64,000 nt of DNA from CAWDDA01 sp963813345 (GTDB taxonomy: Bacteria; Acidobacteriota; Blastocatellia; RBC074). The stretch is taken from positions 58,979-122,978 of the forward strand of contig CAWEYR010000029.1 of assembly GCA_963813345.1 (NCBI GenBank), in the 5' to 3' direction. This document shows positions 20,079 through 29,210 of the stretch, piece by piece. The stretch's first letter is position 1; each line of letters starts with the position of its first letter. The notes beneath the pieces were generated by a model. The model saw only the letters and a list, made by a program, of their open reading frames with translations. It was not told the origin of the DNA and made no database searches. Both the position numbers and the translations under genes were made by a program.

Positions 20079-20262
20079 TGATGGGTGCTGAGTGCTGAGT
20101 GCTGGGTGCTGAGTGCTGAGTATCCACGTTGATCAATTGAGTCGAATCTAAAGGGAACTAAGGTTGCCGTCGAAGATTTCACCCAGCACTCAACACTCAG
20201 CACCTTCTTCGCACTCAGCACTCAGCACTCAGCACTCAGCACTTTCTTCGCACTCAGCACCT
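20079..20262. repeat. inverted GTGCTGA heptamer arrays
   Basis: The left array has five or more GTGCTGA/GTGCTGG units (20086-20122). The right array has complementary TCAGCAC units with interruptions (20183-20260). They surround about 60 bases that include TTGATCAATTGA. There is no REP core inside, unlike the 58.1 kb copy that uses the same heptamer. The right array runs straight into the GT2 coding sequence. Confidence 0.8.
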
Positions 20263-20263
20263 T

Positions 20264-21046
20264 TCTGCGAAGCCCTTCTCGATCATCACAGCTGCGTACC
20301 AGGCCGGCTCGAAGCTCGATGCGACCATCAAGACCGTTCTTCGAGAGGATCCGCAGCTCTTTGAGTACATCATCGTAGACGGCGGATCGACTGACTCCAC
20401 GATCGAAGTGCTAAAGAAGCACGGGGACCGCATTCGCTGGATCTCCGAGCCCGATCGCGGTGTCTACGATGCAATGAACAAAGGCATTGCGCTCAGCACC
20501 GGGAGGTATCTCTACTTCCTTGGCGCAGGAGATGTGCTCTATCCGGGCGTTCTTCCAGCGATTGCCGCAGAGCTTCCCGCTCACGATCGCGCAGTCGTGT
20601 ACGGTAACTTCTCAATACCCAATGACGACACCAGGTATTACGGGAATGTCGGCAAGTACTGGCTCTGCTTTGTCTATGACATTTGCCATCAATCGGCGTT
20701 CTACGGGCGCGAGGTTTTTGAGATGCTCGGGAACTACGATCTCAGGTACCCTGTTCGCGCTGATTATCTGACGAATATCCGAGCCTTTTGCGATGAACGT
20801 ATTGAAAAGAAGTACGTCGATTTGATCATCGCTTGTTACGAGCGTGGAGGGATGAGCGAATTCCTGATCGACGAAACGTTTGTCGCGGACTTCCCGGCTA
20901 TCATACGCGAGAATCTCGGGATTCCCTGGGCGACCGGTCCGATCTTCGATTTCGCTTTCCGCCTGAGATTCAATGCTTCGTTCCGAGCATTCGGCCGCAA
21001 GGTTTTTCAGGCATGTAGTACCGCCTTCAGGCGGAACCAAGGGTAA
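20264..21046 (+). CDS. family 2 glycosyltransferase, start codon not found
   Basis: Cytoplasmic GT-A transferase. The frame contains KPFSIITAAYQAGSKL (sugar-nucleotide fold), YIIVDGGSTDST (first Asp motif) and SEPDRGVYDAMNKGIA, typical of WcaA-like enzymes, then GAGDVLYPG (DxD-like region). Coding similarity begins at about 20270, but upstream the frame runs through heptamer repeats to a stop at 20159 without any ATG, GTG or TTG. The first in-frame start, GTG 20408, would remove the nucleotide-binding part. Either the repeat has replaced the native start or an indel hides it (TTG 20164 in another frame is a candidate). It is followed by a membrane glycosyltransferase. Confidence 0.75.
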   Translation, partial: SAKPFSIITAAYQAGSKLDATIKTVLREDPQLFEYIIVDGGSTDSTIEVLKKHGDRIRWISEPDRGVYDAMNKGIALSTGRYLYFLGAGDVLYPGVLPAIAAELPAHDRAVVYGNFSIPNDDTRYYGNVGKYWLCFVYDICHQSAFYGREVFEMLGNYDLRYPVRADYLTNIRAFCDERIEKKYVDLIIACYERGGMSEFLIDETFVADFPAIIRENLGIPWATGPIFDFAFRLRFNASFRAFGRKVFQACSTAFRRNQG

Positions 21047-21112
21047 AGTTCAAGCTTAGCTGCGCTTGAGTCCCACGGCTGGTACATGCCGACTCCCAGG
21101 CGGTACAACGTA
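21014..21112. repeat. degenerate REP element with GTACCGCC-type outer arms
   Basis: Left outer arm GTAGTACCGCCTTCAGGCGG (21015-21034) is itself a palindrome. A damaged REP core (AGTTCAAGCTTAGC, about 21048-21060) follows, then AGGCGGTACAACGTAC on the right. The same outer module occurs at 60070-60089 beside a REP pair. Confidence 0.55.
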
Positions 21113-21121
21113 CTTACATAC

Positions 21122-22990
21122 ATGAAGGTGCTAGTTGTCAGTGCCGCTCAACAGATCAGTTTTGTATTGATCCACTATGTCGCGCTGGCGGTTGCAGCGT
21201 TGCTGGCCTATTCGATAGGGCGAAGGCTAACCCGGCGGCTGAGCTATCACTCAGAGTTCGAAAGCATAGTCTTCAGTACGGCTCTGGGGCTTGGAGTCAT
21301 CGCTTACGTCATTTTTCTCCTCGGTCTGCTCAAGCTTCTCTACGTCCCGGTCCTGATTCTGGCTCTGCTGCTACTTTTCGCTTTTGGCTTCTCAGAGCTT
21401 CGCGAAGTGCGAAGGCTTCGACTTAGCAAGAGAGTTGCTTTTCGTTATCTCCTGATCGTTGTTCTTGCGACGCCGGTACTGCTCATGCCGCTCTATCCGG
21501 TCGACGGCGTGGGATGCAACGATGTACCACCTTGCGTCGGCGAAGATTTTCGCGACCGAGCATGCGGTCGTCTTTACGCCCTATCTTCGCTACGCAGTTG
21601 CGCCGATGTTCAATCAGATGCTTTTTACGGGAGCGCTTGTGCTCGGTGATGGAAATCTGGCGCAGCAGATCGAGCTTCTTTTGTTCGCGCTCCTGTTGCT
21701 CGCTCTTTTTGCGTTTGCGCGGAGACACTTGAATGATCGAACGGGGTTGCTGGCTGTCGCACTGCTGGCGAGTAGTCCCTGTGTCATTTGGCTGGCAACG
21801 ATTGGCTATATAGATGTCTGCCTGATGCTCTATTGCTTTCTCGCTTGTTATGCGTTCTGGAACTGGCGAGAGACAGGCCGGCAGGACTGGCTGGTAGTTT
21901 CGGGAATTATTTTTGGGCTTGCGGTCAGCACGAAGTACCCGGCGCTTTTCCTTCTGCTTCTTCTTTCGGCGTCGATATTTTTTACTCGGAGAAGCTTCTC
22001 CTTGCGAAGGGTGCTGGTTTTTGGAGGCGTTGGCCCTTCTGGTTGCCAGTCCGTGGTTCATACGTAACTTCTACTACACGCACAATCCCATCTTCCCGTT
22101 TCTTCACGAGCTGCTTGGCCCGATATTTGGTTATGGCGTGTGGAGCCCCGAATTCTATGCCGGACAAGGCGGACGAGGAGGAACGAAGGACTGGGCCGGG
22201 GATTCCGCGAGCTGCTGATGCTGCCGTGGAACGTGACTTTCAGACCGAAAGCGTTTGCAGGTGAGTTGGAGATCAGTCCGCTATACCTGCTGGTGTTGCC
22301 ATTCGCGATGGTTGCGCGCAACTGAAGTTCAGGGTAGCGCGGTTTATGCTGGCAGTCGCGGTGGCATTCACACTATTCTGGTTTTTCACGTATCAGTCAC
22401 TTCGATATCTGCTTCCGGCAGTCCCTTTCTATTGTGTCGCAGCAGGCAGGGCATCGATTGGGTGCTGGATCGATGGAAGAGTATGTCGACGTTCTTCGGA
22501 CGTCCTTTCGTGATCGCAGCCTTATGCACGGCGATCGCACTTCCGGGTCTCAAGTTCGCCGCATTCGAGGTCTACTATGATCGATCGCTTATACCCTTAT
22601 CCAAAGCAGAGTCGAGAGTACTATCTGCGAGCGAGGCTGCCGACCTATCCTCTTTACGAACATCTCAATCGAGCTGAAAGGCAGAAACTATAGAGTCTAC
22701 GCGCTCTTTGATTCGAATCTTACATACTATGCCGACGGAGTGCATATGGGAGACTGGTTCGGCCCGGCGCGGTTTTCGCTTGTACTGGCAATCGGTCGAT
22801 TCAGGTGAGGCGTTGTGGCGCGAGCTTGCGCGCACTCGGAGCGGATTACTTCATCGTCAATCTAGGTCAGCACAAAGCTACACTACCGGACGATGCCTAT
22901 TTTCATGAACGCTTTCGCCCGATCCTCCATGCCAAGGACGCGGTTCTCTATGAATTGAGCGAACCTGCCCATGTGAACTCTTCCAGGTGA
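21122..22990 (+). CDS. polytopic GT39-like membrane glycosyltransferase (frameshifted)
   Basis: About 620 codons with many hydrophobic segments. The first part includes ALAVAALLAYSIGRRL and LRLSKRVAFRYLLIVV. The acidic loop after it contains DATMYHLASAKIF, the type of motif that carries the catalytic acid in GT39-like enzymes. Later parts are STKYPALFLLLLL, VASPWFIRNFYYTHNPIFPF, ELEISPLYLLVLPFAMVA and a soluble tail LGADYFIVNLGQHK ending at 22990. Breaks lie near 21510, 22030, 22210, 22320 and 22480-22800. The start is ATG 21122 or ATG 21086. Together with the GT2 gene it suggests cell-surface glycan or glycolipid work. Confidence 0.65.
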
Positions 22991-23000
22991 ACTCTTCGAC

Positions 23001-24370
23001 GTGAACAAACTCAAAAGGCAGATTGGTCTGAAGTCCGCGACGGCGTTGATTATCGGCGAGGTAATCGCGGTAGGAATCTTTCTGACACCTGCGGGAATGG
23101 CGAAGTCGCTCGGTTCACCATTCTGGCTGCTCCTGGTCTGGCTGGTGATGGCAGCGATGGCACTGTGTGGAGCGCTGTGTTATGGGGAGCTAGCGGCTCG
23201 TTTTCCGGAAGCGGGCGGCGGATACGTCTATCTTCGCGAAGCCTACGGTCCAAGTCTTGCATTCCTTTATGGCTGGAAGAGCTTGCTGGTGATGGATCCT
23301 GGGATCATCGCTGCGCTCGCGGTCGGGTTTTCGAGTTATGCGGACTATGTGTTTGCGCTCGGCGTGTCCGGGCGGAAGGTACTGGCGATCGGTGTGATTG
23401 TGTTGATCGCACTGGTAAACATTGCGGGCTTGCGCGCCGGTGCGGGTCTGCTGCGGATTCTGGTTGTACTCAAGCTTGGGGCACTGGCGACCATCATCAT
23501 CTGGGCAGTCGCTGCCGGAGCGGGTAACCTCGAGCATTTCAGTCCGTTTGTAGCCCAGCGCTCAGGCTCGGAGCCACTTGGCACCGCCTTTGCCGCAGCT
23601 TTTGTCGGGGCGTTTTTCGCCTTTGGTGGCTGGTGGGACCTGGGCAAGCTTGCGGGTGAGGTCAGGCAACCGGAGCGTAACGTGCCGCTGGCGCTGATTC
23701 TGGGAGTCACGGGAGTGGCGCTTGTTTACATTGCAACGAGTGCGGTTTTTATATACCTGGTGCCGATTGCGAGTGTAGTTTCAGGTGAGACATTTGCCGC
23801 GCAGGCGGGGAAGCTCTTTTTGGAAAGGCTGGGGGTGCTGTCTTCTCGGCAGTCGTAATGGTATCGGTACTTGGAAGCCTCTGTGCGCTGTTGATGAGCG
23901 CGCCGCGCGTCTACTTCGCGATGGCACGTGATGGTCTCTTTCTCGATAAGGTTGCTGAGCTTCATCCCCGGTTCGGGACGCCGGCGCGCGCAACGATAGT
24001 GGTTGCAACGCTCGCATCGATTCTTGTGCTCGCCGGAAACTTCAATCAGATCGTGGGTTACTTTGTTTTCGTGACGGTATGCTTCATAGCGATCACCGTC
24101 GTCGGTCTGGTTGTACTCAGGAAGCGCCCACAAGCGGCAGGGGCCTTTCGGGTTCCCGGCTATCCGTTGACTCCCGCGATTTTCCTCGTGATGGTACTCT
24201 TTTTGCTGGTATTGATTGCGGGGAATAATCCCAGGCAGGCATTGCTTGGCGTTGGTGTTATGCTTCTTGGCATACCGGTCTACTATTTGTTGCAGAAGGG
24301 AAGGAATAATGGCCTGGATACAGACGGTACCTCTGGCGGAAGCAGACGAAAAGCTGCTAAAGGCGCTTGA
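23001..24370 (+). CDS. APC-superfamily amino acid permease (one frameshift)
   Basis: Secondary transporter of the amino acid-polyamine-organocation type, about 457 codons with roughly 12 TM segments. TM1 carries IIGEVIAVGIFLTPAGMA, the unwound substrate-binding helix. LGKLAGEVRQPERNVP is the conserved loop before TM7. The frame breaks once near 23838; the second part resumes MVSVLGSLCALLMSAPRVYFAMARDG. The GTG start at 23001 lies 10 bases after the previous stop. Its 3' end overlaps the AhpD-like gene by 62 bases, so the C-terminal tail may be misread. The substrate cannot be told. Confidence 0.82.
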
Positions 24371-24876
24371 AGGACAGCGGGAGCTTTATCCAATCGAGTA
24401 TGCGACGCCTGTGCAGCCTACCGATGAAGGGACGGCGGGCATTGTAGTCGTCGCACACACTGATTCCAGAGGCGCTATACCACGCGTTCGCGACATTTGG
24501 CGCGCTCATGTCGCCCGAGCTTCCACTCGAGCGGCGGCAGCACGAGATGATCGCGACGATGGTCTCGGTGACTAACCGGTGCCATTATTGAGTGGTTTCT
24601 CACGCGGAGTTTCTGCGTAGGGTAACCCTTGATGATGGCTTGATCCAGGCGCTGAAGGAAGACTACACGACGGCGCCAATCTCGAAGTCTGAGCGGGCGA
24701 TGATCGACTATGTAGTGACCTTGACGCGTGACGCCACCCGGATTCATAAAGAAGATATCGAGAAGCTCAGATCAGAAGGCTTTGATGACCGCGCGATTCT
24801 TCAGATTACGTTAATCGCATCGTGGTTTAACTATATCAACCGCGTGGCGGATGCGCTTGGTGTAGGGAGGGATTGA
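24309..24876 (+). CDS. AhpD-like peroxidase-related protein with in-frame TGA at the redox site (putative selenoprotein)
   Basis: Carboxymuconolactone decarboxylase/AhpD-fold protein of about 189 codons. AAGGGAAGGA precedes ATG 24309 (MAWIQTVPLAEADEK). One extra base near 24445 shifts the frame, after which it reads HTLIPEALYHAFATFGALM, then EMIATMVSVTNRCHY, a TGA at 24589-24591, then VVSHAEFLRRV and on, in the same frame, to the natural end at 24876. The expected active site is Glu-x11-Cys-x-x-Cys-x3-His; Glu, first Cys and His are all in place and TGA takes the second Cys. A hairpin suited to bacterial Sec insertion follows. Alternatives are a TGT/TGC to TGA sequencing error or a true nonsense mutation. 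Confidence 0.8.
24592..24618 (+). promoter_or_regulatory. SECIS-like hairpin after the TGA codon
   Basis: ACGCGG (24602-24607) pairs with CTGCGT (24613-24618), six pairs including one G-U, closing the five-base loop AGTTT. There are 16 bases between the TGA and the loop, and a G is the second loop base. Known bacterial SECIS elements have an apical loop roughly 16-37 bases after UGA with G among the first two loop bases. The hairpin is short, so chance cannot be excluded. Confidence 0.45.
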
Positions 24877-24983
24877 ACTCACGCACCACCTCTCATTCAT
24901 TTCCGGAGGTGATGCGCGAGGCAGCGTGAGGACGCTAAGAACCTTGTTGGAGGTTGCGGATCGGAGGCGTCGATTCTTCGCTA

Positions 24984-25012
24984 TCTGATGATCGCCTGGT
25001 TGCATCAGATGG
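24984..25012. repeat. perfect 8-bp inverted repeat upstream of the sigma factor gene
   Basis: ATCTGATG and CATCAGAT are separated by 12 bases in the 265-base leader between the AhpD-like gene and the ECF sigma gene. No T-run follows, so it is not an obvious terminator. It could be an operator or an mRNA hairpin. The rest of the spacer shows nothing I recognise. Confidence 0.4.
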
Positions 25013-25141
25013 CGTCAAATCTATGCCTCCTCCTCCGCTCCCACGAAAATCCTTGGGCAACTTTTCGCGGTGTCACTTACATCAACGAGAACCCGCGAAG
25101 GAAGCTATCATTACCGTGACAGTTTTTTTCAGGGTGCGGTG

Positions 25142-25744
25142 ATGTCAAAAAAGGAACCAGGCAAACCCGGAAGCGACGATCCCGGAATCACACAGCTGCT
25201 CGCAGCCTGGAGCAATGGCGACCAGACTGCTCTCGACGCCATGATGCCGCTCGTCTATGACGAGCTGCACCGCATGGCGCGGCGTTTCATGGCAAGGCAG
25301 AATCCGGGCCACACTCTTCAACCAACTGCGCTCATCAATGAAGCGTTCATCAAGCTGGTTGGCAAAGAGAATAAGGAGTGGAAGAATCGGGCTCACTTTT
25401 TCGGCGTGGCGGCGCAGGCGATGCGCCATATACTTGTCGACTATGCGCGTTCCCGCGGCTACGCAAAACGCGGAGGGGGCGCGCAGCGAGTTGAGCTTGA
25501 TCACGCTTTAACGGTTACAGATGAGCGCTCCGGCGATATCGTGGCTCTTGATGACGCTCTTAAGGAGCTCGCCAAGGTGGATACGCGCAAGAGCAATGTC
25601 GTCGAGTTGCGTTACTTCGGCGGGCTGACCGTGGATGAGACGGCCGAGGTGCTGAAGGTATCGACAGTCACCGTGATGCGCGATTGGAGCCTTGCTAAAG
25701 CCTGGCTCTATCGTGAGCTCGCGAAGACAGACGATTCTGGCTGA
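25142..25744 (+). CDS. ECF-type RNA polymerase sigma factor (Sig-70_X6 group)
   Basis: Alternative sigma factor of about 200 residues. Region 2 spans about residues 15-85 (YDELHRMARRFMARQNPGHT, ALINEAFIKL, MRHILVDYARSRG). Region 4 spans about 125-185 (VDTRKSNVVELRYFGGLTVDE and a helix-turn-helix TAEVLKVSTVTVMRDWSLAK). QPTALINEAF and HILVDYAR are hallmarks of the group that is very often paired with Ser/Thr kinases, as here: the kinase gene begins 103 bases downstream. No anti-sigma gene is present, so phosphorylation may control it (inference). Start ATG 25142 was preferred over GTG 25070 because the conserved part begins just after it. Confidence 0.88.
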   Translation: MSKKEPGKPGSDDPGITQLLAAWSNGDQTALDAMMPLVYDELHRMARRFMARQNPGHTLQPTALINEAFIKLVGKENKEWKNRAHFFGVAAQAMRHILVDYARSRGYAKRGGGAQRVELDHALTVTDERSGDIVALDDALKELAKVDTRKSNVVELRYFGGLTVDETAEVLKVSTVTVMRDWSLAKAWLYRELAKTDDSG

Positions 25745-25748
25745 AAAA

Positions 25749-25836
<88 letters not shown>

Positions 25837-25847
25837 GAAGACGCTGC

Positions 25848-26876
25848 ATGAATTCAGAACGCTTTCAACAGGTTGAGATGCTCTATCATGCCGCTCTCGA
25901 ACAAGAGCCTGAGCATCGTTCCCGATTTCTCACGAACGCTTGTGGACAAGATCTCGAATTGAAACGCGAGGTCGAATCGCTGCTGGCATCACTCGCTGAG
26001 GCTGAGCACTTCATTGAGACCCCTCCTGATCACCTGGCAGCCGCAATGATTGCGGAACGGCATGGGAAATCGATGATCGGCCGTGTGCTTGGTAACTACA
26101 TGATAGATTCACTGATCGGTGCGGGTGGTATGGGAGAAGTTTACCGCGCACATGACACACGACAAGGAAGGCAGGTAGCAATCAAGGTCTTGGCAGCACA
26201 TCTGGTTGGGGATTCCGATGCACTTCAGCGCTTTAAACGAGAGGTGCGAGCTGCCTCCGCGATATCACACCCCAACGTACTTTCGATTGATGATTTTGGC
26301 ACCGACGATGGTGTTACTTTTGCCGTTACTGAGCTGCTGGAGGGCGAATCGCTGCGCTCGCGTCTCAAGCGCGCGCCTTGCAGCTGGCAGGAGGCAATCG
26401 CAATTGTGATCGCCGTCGCCGAGGGTCTGGCTGCGGCGCACTCGAAGCACATCATTCATCGCGATTTGAAACCCGAGAACATCTTTCTTACGAGGGATGG
26501 CGCAATCAAGATTCTCGATTTTGGAATCGCGCGCGTGAAGTCGGGCCAGAAACTTGAAACGCACACCGCGAGCTTTTACTACAAGACGAGACCCGGTGTC
26601 ATATTGGGCACGCGTGGATATGCATCGCCTGAGCAGCTGCTTGGCGGGACAGTCGAAGCGCCGGGCGATATCTTTTCGCTTGGACGTGTTCTTTCTGAGA
26701 TGGCCGGCCGAAAATGCCCGGCCGAGCTCAAGCAGGTGATCGCGAAGTGTCTCGAAACAGATCCGGACGAGAGATATCAATCGGCAGATGAACTGGTAAT
26801 GATCCTCAAGGTCATCCGGAACATGGAGATTCACGCCGACCGGAAAGAGGCACACGCATGGCGGCCCGGAGTCTAA
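25848..26876 (+). CDS. soluble Ser/Thr protein kinase paired with the ECF sigma factor
   Basis: PknB-type kinase of 342 residues without a TM segment. An N-terminal helical part (1-75) typical of sigma-linked kinases is followed by the Gly loop GAGGMGEV (91-98), Lys113, HRDLKPEN (204-211), DFG (224-226) and GTRGYASPEQ. After DIFSLGRVLSEMAG the usual helix-G segment is missing: the chain goes directly to CPAELKQVIAKCLETDP, about 40 residues shorter than standard. Catalytic residues are complete, so it could be active with altered substrate docking, or an in-frame loss may have occurred. The stop codon is directly followed by the GTG of the membrane protein gene, indicating an operon. Confidence 0.87.
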   Translation: MNSERFQQVEMLYHAALEQEPEHRSRFLTNACGQDLELKREVESLLASLAEAEHFIETPPDHLAAAMIAERHGKSMIGRVLGNYMIDSLIGAGGMGEVYRAHDTRQGRQVAIKVLAAHLVGDSDALQRFKREVRAASAISHPNVLSIDDFGTDDGVTFAVTELLEGESLRSRLKRAPCSWQEAIAIVIAVAEGLAAAHSKHIIHRDLKPENIFLTRDGAIKILDFGIARVKSGQKLETHTASFYYKTRPGVILGTRGYASPEQLLGGTVEAPGDIFSLGRVLSEMAGRKCPAELKQVIAKCLETDPDERYQSADELVMILKVIRNMEIHADRKEAHAWRPGV

Positions 26877-28672
26877 GTGAGTCTCACGGCCGGATGGAAG
26901 TGGTGCCTGCTCACGGCGCTCACATTGGCCCTCCTGTCTCTTGTTCCCCAATTCGATCTATGGCTCCGGCGCGGAGCAGACTACCAGGGGGCCTATGCCT
27001 ACGCGCAATATGACGAAGACGTCTACGCTGCCTACCTCAATGGTCTGATTCTCGGACGGCCCAGACGAAGTGATCCTCTTGTAGATAAGATTAATCACCC
27101 AAAAGACTCTTCGACGGCTGTTGAATCTCACTTTTCGATTCAGTTTGTAACGCCGGTCGTGCTTGCCCTCATCTCGAGACTATTCCGGCTGAGTACATCG
27201 CAGGTGTTTATCGCCTATTTGCCACTGCTGGCGCTGGGGACGACAGCTATCCTGTTTCTATTGCTGCGCGAGATCACGAGAGACGAGCGATTATCGGCTC
27301 TTGGCGCTTTTTTTATTCTCTGTTTTGGCGCGCTGGCGGGCCGCGACGGGAAGATGATTCACTTGCTTGACGGCCAGGTATGGTATGCAGGCTTTCCTTT
27401 TCTGAGACGATATCAACCGGGTATCGGGTTTCCACTCTTTTTTGTCTTTGTCCTTCTGATCTTCCGAACTGCAACCAGGCGGGATCGCGCGGGAATCGTT
27501 GCCGCAGCGGCTGCAGGTGTCTGCTTTGCGTTGCTTGTGTTCAGCTATCTGTTTGTGTGGACCGCGGCGCTGTCATGGGTGGTCATCTTTTCGATTCTGT
27601 GGCTTGTTACACAATCGAGCGACAGAGCGGGTTTCCTCAAGCAACTTGCGATTGCTTGCGTTCCAGCGATCGGAGCACTCGCAACGTATTGGGTACTGAT
27701 CTCCGGAATTGCTACGAACACGGCGTCGGCTCAGGCACTTGAACACGAGCGGGCACCTAATATGCTGCGCGGTCCTGTAATCGCTGGGTTAATTCTGATC
27801 GTACTGATTGTTTTGGCCGTCAGGTGGTCACGAGTGGCTTCGTGGCGCGATCCGCGACTGGTCCTCGCGTTGTCGTTCGTTCTTTTGCCGCTGGCGGTCT
27901 TCAACCAACAGGTGATCACGGGACTCTCGCTGCAACCATTCCACTACGAGATATTCATAACGAACTATGTTGTACTGACGGGGGCAGTACTGGTTTTCGC
28001 GTTTTACCGCACGCGGCCGTTGGCGTCAAAGGCGTTCTGGGTCTTATTTCTGATCACGCTGGCGTGGGGAATAACCGAGATCAGATACAGCACGATCCGC
28101 GAACGAGAACGCAACCTCGCAAGAGACGCGTTCGTACCGGTTGCAAAACGATTGAATGAGCTCACAAATGCGCATCCGGAAGGACGCGCCAATGGTCTTT
28201 TCACCTGACACCTACGTCGTTGCTGACAACATCGGAGGCTATACCGCGTTGGCGCCATTATGGGCTACGCATCTTGTTCTCAGTCCATCGCTCAGTGCTC
28301 GACGAGCGCGAGGAACGTTTCTTTCAGTATCTCTATTACAGCGGCGTGAGCGCCGAAAGACTCCAGGAGAAGCTCGCATCAAACAGTTTTGTCGAGACGT
28401 GTGCTCTTTTCGGCTACGAGCGTTCGACTCGACATCTCACAAGGGACTTTTCTCCTGTAAGTGAGAATGAGATTGAGGAGAAGAGACGGGAATACGAAAA
28501 ATTTCTCGCAAGGCCAGACCAGCGGATGACAGCCGGCCCGGTATTGTCCTGGATCATTATTCCGAATTCATTGTCATTCGACTACAGTGCTATCGATCGC
28601 TGGTACGAACGAGATAACGGCGAGAATCTTGGTGCCTATTCGGTGTTTCGAGTAAAACTGAGGTCACTATGA
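26877..28672 (+). CDS. GT39-like polytopic membrane protein (two frameshifts)
   Basis: About 598 codons, with 10-12 hydrophobic segments in the first 420 residues and a soluble C-terminal tail. The acidic loop QYDEDVYAAYLNGLI (about 40-54) and HFSIQFVTPVVLAL place it near the GT39/PMT-like enzymes or related uncharacterised DUF proteins. The frame changes near 28195 and 28270; the tail ends SFDYSAIDRWYERDNGEN and VFRVKLRSL at 28672. GTG 26877 directly follows the kinase stop codon, and the 3' end overlaps the next gene by 4 bases (ATGA). Its place in a sigma-kinase operon suggests envelope modification under signal control. Confidence 0.68.
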
Positions 28673-29046
28673 AAAAGAAGATTGCGCTCCTGGGAGTCGT
28701 GATGCTCATTCTTGTTGTCGCCTGGCAGGTGACGCGTGCAGGGTATCAGGCCAATCTGGATCCATTGAGGGTCGCTGGAGACACGCACAAACTCGTCTTC
28801 GAAAACACTTTCGTTCGTGTGCTCGAAGTAAACGTCCCACCGGGAAAGACCGAACCCATGCATCGACATGGACGTCGGGTCGTGGTCTATCTTTCTGATT
28901 TCCACACTCGCACGACCGAACGAGGTGGGCGGCCCCAGGACAATCTGCGTAAGAGCGGTCTGGTCCGATGGAGTGATCCACTCATTCACACGGTCGAGAA
29001 CATCGGAAAGACTGAAGGACACGTGATAAGTGTTGAGCTTAAGTGA
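28669..29046 (+). CDS. membrane-anchored or exported small cupin
   Basis: 125 residues. A basic start and hydrophobic run (KKKIALLGVVMLILVVAWQV) form a signal anchor. The rest is a cupin with VNVPPGKTEPMHRHGRRVVVYL (His pair) and HTVENIGKT. The gene overlaps the preceding membrane protein by ATGA, so translation is probably coupled. The stop at 29046 lies at the edge of a nested palindrome. The ligand is unknown. Confidence 0.72.
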   Translation: MKKKIALLGVVMLILVVAWQVTRAGYQANLDPLRVAGDTHKLVFENTFVRVLEVNVPPGKTEPMHRHGRRVVVYLSDFHTRTTERGGRPQDNLRKSGLVRWSDPLIHTVENIGKTEGHVISVELK

Positions 29047-29047
29047 G

Positions 29048-29194
29048 TGAGGGGAGTCAGGGGTCGGGGGTCAGGGGTCGGGGTATGGAGTTCAAGCTTT
29101 AGCTTGCTCGTTGATCAGATCGAGCTGACCAACGAGCAAGCTAAAGCTTGAACTCCAATACCCCGACCCCCTGATCCCCGACCCCTGACCCCCC
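29048..29194. repeat. nested palindrome: REP pair inside GGGGTCA-type heptamer arms
   Basis: Cores CAAGCTTTAGCTTG (29093-29106) and CAAGCTAAAGCTTG (29137-29150) are inverted around 30 bases. Just inside them the pairing is extended by CTCGTTG/CAACGAG. Outer arms of GGGGTCAGGGGTCGGGG type lie on both sides (29050-29085, 29158-29192). It ends about 20 bases before the Ycf48-like gene, so it may carry part of that gene's promoter region. Confidence 0.85.
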
Positions 29195-29210
29195 CTTCGC
29201 TTGCGATATC

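Noticed and set aside
20079..20262. CRISPR array
   Set aside because: Units are 7 bases, directly adjacent and without unique spacers; the two arrays are inverted arms of a palindrome.
24984..25012. Rho-independent terminator after the AhpD-like gene
   Set aside because: The stem is perfect but no T-run follows on either strand.
24877..25141. Riboswitch in the sigma-factor leader
   Set aside because: I could not match conserved core bases of any riboswitch class I know.
26265..26951. Minus-strand open frame of 228 codons
   Set aside because: Opposite the Ser/Thr kinase; no family motif.
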